Assembly (NCBI RefSeq): GCF_002575655.3
Contig: NC_053036.3
Coordinates: forward strand, 162,478,627-162,542,626
Source of the DNA: Aegilops tauschii subsp. strangulata
Taxonomy: Eukaryota; Streptophyta; Magnoliopsida; Poales; Poaceae
Reading direction: 5' to 3'
Length of the DNA: 64,000 nt
The position numbers and the translations under genes were made by a program. The stretch's first letter is position 1. Each line of letters opens with the position of its first letter. Positions 57,421 to 64,000 of the stretch are shown piece by piece. The notes beneath the pieces were generated by a model. The model did not search any database. It was given only the letters and a program-made list of their open reading frames with translations, and was not told the origin of the DNA.

Positions 57421-58732
57421 TCAACTGTAAAATCGACGAAGAAGATGCGCGTTCCATGGGCGCTCTGTTTCCTTGCCGGAATCATCCCTCTTGCGTGCCC
57501 TGGGCTTTTGCGCGTCGATGAGGTAGTAGGAGTCGCTGCCCAAGGCTTCGCTGATGATGAAAGGCCCTTCCCAAGGGGCCGAGAGCTTGTGCTGGTCGGT
57601 TGTTTGCTGGATCAGCCGGAGCACAAGGTCCCCCTCTCGGAAGGATCGTGGCTTGACCTTCTGGCTATGGTAGCGGCGGAGGCCCTGCTGGTAGATGGCG
57701 GACCGGCTGAGTGCCAGCAGTCGGCCCTCCTCCAGCAGGTCGACGCCGTCTTCTCGTGCCTCCTTCGCCTCCGCCTCCATGTACATGGTGACGCGAGGCG
57801 AGTCAAACTCAATGTTAGTTGGGATGACGGCCTCGGCCCCGTACACGAGGAAGAAGGGAGTGAAGCCGGTTGCTTTGTTCGGCGTGGTACGGAGACTCCA
57901 GAGGACGGCCAACAACTCTTCGTTCCAGCAATCGGCCGAGCGCTCCAGCGGCTCGACCAGTCGGGGTTTGATGTCGGACAGGATGAGGCCGTTTGCTCGC
58001 TCGACCTGGCCGTTTGACTACGGATGGGCAACGGACGCTAAGTCCATTCGGATGCCCTGCATCACGCAGAAATGGGCCATGGCGCCTTTTGTGAAGTTTG
58101 TGCCATTGTCGGTGACTATGTTGTGAGGTACGCCGTACCGGATGGTGATATCTGCGATGAATGTCACAGTAGTCGGACCGTTCAGCTTCTTGGTTGGTTT
58201 TGCTTCAATCCACTTGGTGAATTTGTCCAATGCGACCAGCAGATGGGTCATGCAGCCGCGTGCTGTCTTGAATGGGCCCACCATGTCCAGCCCCCAGACG
58301 GCAAACGGCCAAGTGAGGGGGATGGTCTTGAGTCAGAAGTCGGCAGGTGCTGCTTGGAGCTGAAGCGTTGGCATCCTTTGCACTTCTTGACCAAATCCTT
58401 GGCGTCATCCAGAGCAGTCGGCCAGAAGAATCCATGGCGGAAAGCTTTGGCGACAAGGGATTTGGAGGCCTTGTGGTGGCCGCATTCACCTTGGTGAATA
58501 TCTCTGAGGATTGCTCTGCCCTTCTCCGGCTCTACGCAGCGCTGAAAGACGCCAGTCACGCTGCGCCTGACAAGCTCTTTGTTCACTATTGTATACGCTG
58601 CGGCCCGGTGTTGCACCTGCTGGGCCAAAATCTCGTCGACTGGTAGCTCTCTGCTCACTAGGAAGTTGAGGATGGGCTGCGCCCAACATGGTGCTTCTAC
58701 CACTGTCATCACGACCGCTGGTACCAGGGCGG
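57421..58732 (-). pseudogene. Tat pol: integrase
   Basis: It joins viral-type cDNA to chromosomes. Order from 58712 down: an HHCC zinc-binding segment (IHQGECGHHKASKSLVAKAF ... KKCKGCQRF), then a frameshift near 58330. The catalytic core follows with LDKFTKWIEAKP, FIADITIRYGVPHNIVTDNG (second Asp), then a TAG at 58018 just before SNGQVERANGL, which carries the Glu. The C-terminal part has WSLRTTPNKATGFTPFFLVY and AEAVIPTNIEF, and ends PWNAHLLRRFYS at the stop (57421). The D,D,E residues appear present but in separate frames. It is the last pol domain, as expected for Ty3/Gypsy. No chromodomain was recognised, consistent with the Tat group. Confidence 0.88.
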
Positions 58733-59688
58733 TTAGGTTGGGAGTGCTGCAGTCCCCGAGCCGCCTGCCGAAGCCCCCGTGCCGACTGTTGCAGTCCCCA
58801 AGCCGCCTGCCGAAGCCCCCGGGCTGACTGTTCCAGTCCCCAAGCTGGATCTGACTGTTCTGGGGTCAGTCAGCACGAAGATGGACTCTGATTCCGGCAA
58901 AGGCGTGATAAACGGCTTGCGCAGGCACTGGAGGGAGACGCCGGCTGGTATTGCCTGCCGGGTGGAGCCAATTCGTGCCAGGGCATCAACTTGCTCATTG
59001 TCGGCCCGTGGCACGTGGAGGAACTCGCACCCATCAAAGTATCCACTGATCTGCTGGACGAGGAAGCAGTAGCTCGCCATGTTTGCATCCTTGGCGTCCC
59101 AGTCGCCAGATGACTGCTGGACCACCAAGTCTGAGTCGCCATAGCACAACACTCGGTGGATATCGATCTCCTTAGCCAGTCGGAGCCCATGGATGAGTGC
59201 CTTGTACTCGGTCATGTTGTTGGAGGCGGCAAAGTAAATCTGCAGCGCGTATCTGAGCTTATCGCCTTTGGGAGAGGTGAGGACGATGCCGGCTCCCAAA
59301 CCGGTGCGCATCTTCGAGCCGTCAAAGTGCATCCGCCAATGGGTGGAATCCGGCGCTAGCGACAGGTACTCGGTCTCGGCCCAGTCGACTAGGAAGTTGG
59401 CCAGCGCTTGGGACTTGATGAAGGTGCGGGGCTGGTAGAGGATGGTGTGGGGAGCTAGCTCGATGGCCCACTTCGCCACCCGGCCTGATGCATCTCTGTT
59501 GCCTACGATCTCGGAAAGTGGGGCAGTGCAGACGACCGTGATGAAGTGCTCCTGGAAGTACTGCTTAAGCTTCTTGGCGGCAAAGTACACGCTGTAGCAC
59601 ATCTTCTGGTAGTGGGGGTAGTTCTGCTTGGAGGCCAACATCACCTCACTCAGGTAGTAGACGGGCCTCTGGACACGATGTTTACCAC
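58733..59688 (-). pseudogene. Tat pol: RT connection and RNase H
   Basis: It degrades RNA in RNA-DNA hybrids. From 59644 down: VMLASKQNYPHYQKMCY-type tether with an ancestral RNase H remnant (YFQEHFITVVCTAPLSEI), then a second RNase H with FDGSKMRTGLGAGIVL (Asp), NNMTEYKALIHGLRLA (Glu), VLCYGDSDLVVQQ (Asp) and FLHVPRADNEQVDALARIGS (final Asp). Two RNase H modules in tandem are characteristic of Tat-group elements. The end is a 14-residue repeat linker (see 58749-58859). A frameshift near 59670 separates this region from RT, and another near 58735 from integrase. All four RNase H acidic positions are visible. Confidence 0.88.
58749..58859 (-). repeat. 42-bp in-frame minisatellite between RNase H and integrase
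   Basis: GCAGTCCCC(G/A)AGCCGCCTGC starts at 58749 and 58791 (period 42). A third partial copy starts at 58833. It encodes Gly/Ala/Thr-rich 14-residue repeats (TGTVSPGASAGGLG type) on the minus strand. Confidence 0.88.
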
Positions 59689-60732
59689 CTAGCTGGTGGC
59701 GGCGATGTAGAGGAGCATGGGCTCCTTAGCAGCCAGAGCCGCTAGGACAGGCGGCATGGTCAGCATCTTCTTGAGCTGGAGGAAAGCCTCGTCCGCCTTG
59801 TCGTTCCACTCGAAGCAAGTGGTTTTCTTCATTAGCTGGTACAGGAGAAGAGCCTTCTCACCCAGCCGGCTGATGAACCGGCTGAGAGACGCCAAGCACC
59901 CGGTGAACTTCTGGACGTTGCGTAGCCGGGTGGGTCTCTCCATCCGCTCGATGGCCTTGATCTTCACACGGTTGCACTCGATGCCGCGTTTAGAGACAAG
60001 GAAAGCAAGGAGCTGGCAGGCTGGGACTCCAAAGACACACTTCTCCGGGTTGAGCTTGATTTGAAAACGGCATAGATTATCAAAGGTCTCCTTGAGATCC
60101 TCGAGGAGGGTACTGCGCTTCTCCGTCTTCACCACAATATCATCTACATAGACGTGGGCAATTCTGCCGACTTGCTTGAGGAGACACTTGTGCATGCAAC
60201 GCTGAAATGTGGCGCCGGCATTTCTCAAGCCGAACGTCATGGTCAGGTAGCAGAAGGCTCCGAATGGTGTGATGAAGGCGGTCTTCAGCCGATCGGCCGG
60301 GTTCAGCTTGATCTGGTGGTAGCCGGAATAGGCATCAAGGAAGGACAGCAGCTCGCATCCGGCCATGGAGTCAATCACTAGGTCTATCCGAGGCAAGGCA
60401 AACGGATCCTTGGGGCAGACTTTGTTGAGGCTAGTGTAGTCAATGCACATGCGCCACTTGTTGCTCTTCTTCAATACGAGGACTGGATTGGCAAGCCAGT
60501 CTGGGTAGAACACTTCCATGATGAAGCCGGCTGCCAGAAGCCGGGCTATCTCTTCACCAACAATTCTTCTCTTCTTTTCTGACAGGCGGCGGAGGGATTG
60601 CTTGACCGGCTTGGCATCCGGACTGACATGTAGCTTGTGCTCGGCGAAATCCGTCAGAACACCCGGCATGTCTTTGGGAGACCATGCAAAGATGTCCCAA
60701 TTCTCACGGAGGGAATCGACGAGCTCGCTTTC
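59689..60732 (-). pseudogene. Tat pol: reverse transcriptase
   Basis: It copies the RNA genome to DNA. From 60669 down: DFAEHKLHVSPDAKPVKQ, IVGEEIARLLAAGFIMEV, NKWRMCIDYTSLNKVCPKD (RT motif 2), FLDAYSGYHQIKLNP (first Asp), TFGLRNAGATFQRCMH, HVYVDDIVVKTEK (catalytic YVDD, near 60135-60150), LNPEKCVFGV and the RNase H tether FTGCLASLSRFISRL. The 326-codon frame is intact apart from the ends. Upstream is a TAG at 60733; downstream is a TAG at 59689 right after LYIAATS. All catalytic Asp residues are visible. It links to the protease domain through LDSK-ESELVD. Confidence 0.93.
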
Positions 60733-61335
60733 CTATTTGCTGTCAAGGTTGGCCCCTATGACAGTGTGCCTCTCTGGGTGCTCCGGGTCCAAGGGTATCT
60801 TCTTGGTATCTTTGGCCGGCTGGAAGGAGCCCTGGGCCTCCGACTCGTTGGGGTCAGGCGACATGTCCGGCTGCTTGCTGGCCATGGCCACAACCCGGTC
60901 AAGGAGTCGCTTCTTGGTGGCGATGATGAGGGACTCAGCCAGCCGACGGCTGGCGGCAGCACATTTAGCCGATTTCTAGTAGTCGCCGGCTATGGTGATG
61001 ATGCCCTTGGTGCCCGGCATCTTCATCTTGAGGTAGGCGTAGTGCAGCACCGCCATGAACTTGGCCACAGCGGGCCAGCCTAGGAGCGCGTGGTAGGGGT
61101 TGTCCAGGTCAACCACCTTGAACCAGATCAGCTCACGGTGGAAGTGATCCTTGTCACCGAACATGACGTCTATCTTGATCTTGCCGATTGGAGAGCTGGA
61201 AAGGCTGGGTACAATGCCATGGAAGATGGTCCGACTGGGTAGGAGTTGCTTCTCCTTGATGCACAGCTTCTCCATGGTGTCACGGTAGAGGATGTTGATG
61301 GTGCCACTGCCGTCTATTAGGACTCGGGAGAAGCG
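60733..61335 (-). pseudogene. Tat pol: aspartic protease
   Basis: It cleaves the Gag-Pol polyprotein. Around 61325-61290 the minus strand reads RVLIDGSGTINILYRDTMEK, with DGSG as the catalytic motif. It continues KQLLPSRTIFHGIVPSL, IGKIKIDVMFGDKDHFHREL and YHALLGWPAVAKFMAVLHYA, where LLGWP is the retropepsin (I/L)LGR-like element. A TAG at 60976 interrupts GDY-KSAKCAA, followed by a low-conservation spacer to RT. A frameshift near 61340 separates the domain from the gag C-terminus. Confidence 0.85.
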
Positions 61336-63633
61336 GCAAGCTCACCTCTCCGTTGAGCAGGTGGAATCCAACACCAAGGGCATAGGAACCCGGCGAGGGC
61401 ATCACTGCCGGGTGGTCGGCACGGCTCCAGCTGATGGGCTTCTCGGACCAGTGCATGAACTCTGGGACCTCTGAGGCGACGGCGTTCACCTCCCGGTGCT
61501 GCTGACGCTGGCTGTGCTTGTTGTTGGCTTCACTGGTGAAGACGACGTAGGTGGCGTTGGCTTCGGGGAACTCATCTTGGATTGAGCCGGCTGCCCGGGC
61601 CGCCGGCTGCTGAGGAGGCGGGGCCGGAGGGCCAGCTGGCGGAGGGGGCAGGCCCTTGCGCTTGGCGATTCGGGTGAGCCAGTGGCACTTTTGGGTGGTG
61701 TGGTTGGATGGCTTCGCGCCACTTTGGAACTTGCAAGGAGCATCAAGGGTTTGCTCGAACGAGAAGGTGGGCAACTAAGCCGGCTTGCCGCCCTTCCAAC
61801 GCTTGGGGACAGGCTGCCCCTCCGGCTACTGGTCTTCAACTGTTGCCACTTGTCGGCTGGTGGAAGCTGGCTGCGGGGCCTTGCGCTTGTTGTCGTTTGG
61901 CTGCTGCCGCCGACTGGAGTCACCAGCCGGCGTTTGAGGAGCCGGGGGGACCACCTTCCCAAACGCGTCTACTCGCAGCTCCGACTTCATGGAGGAGTCG
62001 GCCGTGGTGTACTTGTCTGCTATGATCAGCAACTCGTCTAGCGTGGCCGGCTCATCGCAGAGGAGCCTGTGCTTGAGCAGGGTGCCTTCTCTGCACCCGG
62101 CAGTGAAGTATTCTATGGCCTGCACCTCGTGCACCCCTTCGCAGGAGTTGCGCAGCTCGGCCCAGCGCGTTAGGTAGTCGCGGGTGGAGTCAGTCGGGCC
62201 TTGGACGCACATGGAGAGCTGGCGGGGCTTGGGCGGCCGCTTGTAGGTGCTAGTGAAGTTGTGGATGAAGACATCGGCGAAGTCCAGCCAGCTGTTGATG
62301 CTGTAAGGTTTGAGGCTGTTCAGCCATGTCCGGGCCCTGGAGCATGAGCGGAACGTACTTCACGGCAACACGATTTTTGCCGTTTGCTATGCTGACGGCT
62401 GTGGAGTAGTCGACCAGCCAGTCCTCCGGCTTCACGGAGCCGTTGTACTTGGGAGTGTCTCGAGGGAGCGAGAACCCTTTGGGGAAGGGATCGTCGCGAA
62501 TGCGGGGGCCGAAACAGGCCGGGCCGATTGCATCTTCTTCTTCTACGGCCAGGGACCGAGCAAGCCGCTGGATCCAGTGGCGGGCGTCGTTCTCTCCGAC
62601 TCCTTCACGGGGGCCTAGCAGGCCTCCGAGAGTCGGATGCTCAACAGGCGACGGGGAAGCGTGCCTCTCCCTACGAGGAGGAGGCGGACGGTCGCTCCGC
62701 CTTTCCACTGCTCGAGGGTGGCCGTCTTGGTCGTGCTTGATCGTGATGTGTGGGCGGCTGTGGCTAGCAGCCGGCTCTTGGTCTCGTTGATCACGGGCGC
62801 CGCCTGTCGGCGACCGGGAGGTCGCCCCATGCTCACGGCGGGGGGTGGTTTTCGGCTTGCACGTCGGGTTCCACCACACGGTGGCTGGCTTCTTGCTGCG
62901 CGGTTGCCGTGTCGAGGAGCTGCTGGAGGCGCACCATCATGAAGCAATGCTCGTCGCCCACCAGGTGGTCCAGCTCGTCTGCCGCCGCCTGGGTGGCGCG
63001 CAAGTTCTCCATCGGGGTGGCGTAGACCGGGCACTCGGCTCCCAGCATGCTGGCTATGGCTGCACCGCGCTGCCGGACCGCGCCCACTCGGCTGGGTTCG
63101 CCAGCACCCGGCGTGCCGCAGACAGCGCGGTCGATCTCGCGCTGGTAGGCTTCGGTGAGGCGCCTCATGATCGCCAGCTTGTTGGCGCTGTCAAGGAGCG
63201 AGACACGGAATGATCCCAGCATTGCTCCATCGGCATCTGCCGCTACAGGCACAGACAGGCCCCGCATTGCCGCCTGCAGCGGGTCCTGGCCGGCCCCACC
63301 AGAGGCTCCGTCGTGGCTGGTGACCAGCACCTCTGTGATGGTGCTAGTGCTGGCGCTACTAACCGCAGGAGGGAGCGGGTCGTCGATGATCACCACGTTG
63401 CTGGGAAAGGCATCAGGGGACGTCGCGTCGAAGTCGATGAGCATCTCGGCGGGCGGGTCGGGGGAACCGACAGACTCCAGGTCGGAGGCATGCTCGTTGG
63501 CGATGTGGAGCTTGCCGAGGAGGCCGACGAGGCAGCTCTGGGAGCTGGCTGCTCCCGCGTCGCGCGCAGGCCTGTAGGAGAGGCGGATCCTGCCGATTAG
63601 ATTAGCAAGGCAGCGCATCGATGCAAACGCCAT
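61336..63633 (-). pseudogene. Tat gag
   Basis: Capsid precursor. Start at ATG 63633 (MAFASMRCLANLIGRIRLSY), about 100 bases after the LTR; the frame is open further into the primer site but this is the first ATG beyond it. An N-terminal region has acidic and Ala-rich parts, then HPPP; a frameshift lies near 62850. The central part has FGPRIRDDPFPKGFSLPRDT, KYNGSVKPEDWLVDY and VKYVPLMLQGPD, then a frameshift near 62325. The Retrotrans_gag C-half has TDSTRDYLTRWAELRNSC and AIEYFTAGCREGTLLKHRLL. TAG stops sit at 61826 and 61775. The tail has CKFQSG...NHTTQKCHW, a C/H cluster that may be a degenerate zinc knuckle, then a Pro-rich PPPPAGPPAPPP run. Confidence 0.88.
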
Positions 63634-63712
63634 CAGGCGTGCCGGGCTGGCTGCGCTCGCCAGGAAGGAATAGGGTTCCCGTACAGAACGTGTTTCCTGA
63701 CGACGGTGCACC

Positions 63713-63734
63713 TTGCCCCACGGTGGGAGCCAAA
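63713..63734 (-). other. Putative primer binding site of the Tat element
   Basis: Directly next to the 5' LTR the minus strand reads TTTGGCTCCCACCGTGGGGC, the position and style of a Tat primer site. The tRNA was not determined. Confidence 0.6.
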
Positions 63735-64000
63735 TGTCGGGGATATCTGGCAACATATGCTAGGGGGTGCCTTATCATGGATGGGGACAAGAGTACGTCG
63801 CCGGGCTCTAGAAGCGGGACTGAGCATGACCTGGAATGCCTACGAGGTTTACCCAGGTTCGGGGCTCTCTATGGAGATAACACCCCTAGTCCTGCTCTGT
63901 GGGGTCTCCGCATGATGACTATCGTCAATAGAGTAGCTACAAGATTCCTCCTTGAGCTATTTCGGCTAGAGGAGGAAGAAGGGCAAGGCTAGCTCTATCT
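63735..64000 (-). mobile_element. 5' LTR of the Tat element, cut by the window end
   Basis: TGTCGGGGATATCTGGCAAC onward aligns with 49602-49866, with scattered substitutions (for example ATCTGGCAAC versus ATCGAGCGAC). This is the U5/R end; the rest is outside. Confidence 0.93.

Larger units (their letters stand above)
49602..64000 (-). mobile_element. Tat-lineage Ty3/Gypsy retrotransposon with antisense gene
   Basis: Both ends carry TGTCGGGGATATC (49602 and 63735). On the minus strand the order is 5' LTR (63735 to beyond the window), primer site, gag, protease, RT, RNase H, integrase, then a ~6.7-kb non-pol region with a + strand gene, then the 3' LTR. Gypsy order (RT before integrase), the RNase H type and the extra antisense PF04195-like ORF place it in the Tat group. 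At least 14.4 kb is visible, including a nested 1574-base solo LTR. Every coding domain is recognisable but damaged. Confidence 0.92.

Noticed and set aside
57445..58017. 190-codon + strand frame
   Set aside because: It is the complement of the integrase C-terminus, whose minus-strand reading has clear motifs.

Overview
The window looks like intergenic DNA from a large grass genome, most likely Triticeae (wheat, Aegilops, rye or barley). The evidence is dense nesting of Ty3/Gypsy and Copia LTR retrotransposons, solo LTRs with perfect 5-bp target duplications, class II transposon debris and a Thalos-like Stowaway remnant. Almost nothing resembles an ordinary host gene. The only uninterrupted, convincing protein gene is a small AP2/ERF-like gene at 6075-6911. 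No tRNA, rRNA or CRISPR was seen. Family names were assigned by eye without database searches.

Layout: 1-3679 is the 3' part of a very long LTR-like element that carries exon-like coding remnants. It abuts a four-copy ~502-bp tandem array (3684-5560). Next come the AP2/ERF-like gene, a decayed two-exon gene fragment (7706-8116), and a minus-strand solo LTR (8362-9744, target duplication GATAT) splitting what appears to be class II transposon sequence. A dead Copia pol (10234-11500) follows. From 11544 to 22383 there is a tandem Athila-like array: LTR fragment, internal end, LTR, internal, LTR, truncated internal. 22384-27148 and 34447-~37140 look like parts of one class II element carrying a minus-strand multi-exon gene with repeated exons. 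It was split by a complete 7.3-kb non-autonomous Gypsy element (27149-34441, duplication ATATG). A second complete element (38579-45311, duplication AGGTC) and a solo LTR (46024-47553, duplication GCCAT) interrupt the following non-coding DNA.

From 49602 to beyond the window end lies one large Tat-lineage Gypsy element, read on the minus strand: 5' LTR (63735 onward), gag, protease, RT, RNase H and integrase (57421), then the 3' LTR (49602-50690). Between integrase and the 3' LTR it carries an oppositely oriented (+ strand) six-exon gene, 51357-55104, with its own TATA box. The encoded protein has a 'putative gypsy type transposon' (PF04195-like) domain and coiled coils. A solo LTR (55359-56932, duplication GACAG) sits in the gap behind this gene.

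How the parts relate: the two complete small elements and the 11544-22383 array share a tRNA-Asp-like primer site, a gag-like ORF, a conserved structured stretch just after the ORF stop, and a pair of hairpins that repeat the polypurine-tract 13-mer. None carries reverse transcriptase, so they would depend on an autonomous relative. The Tat element has a full pol set but is broken by frameshifts and TAG stops. Those stops fit cytosine deamination in methylated DNA.
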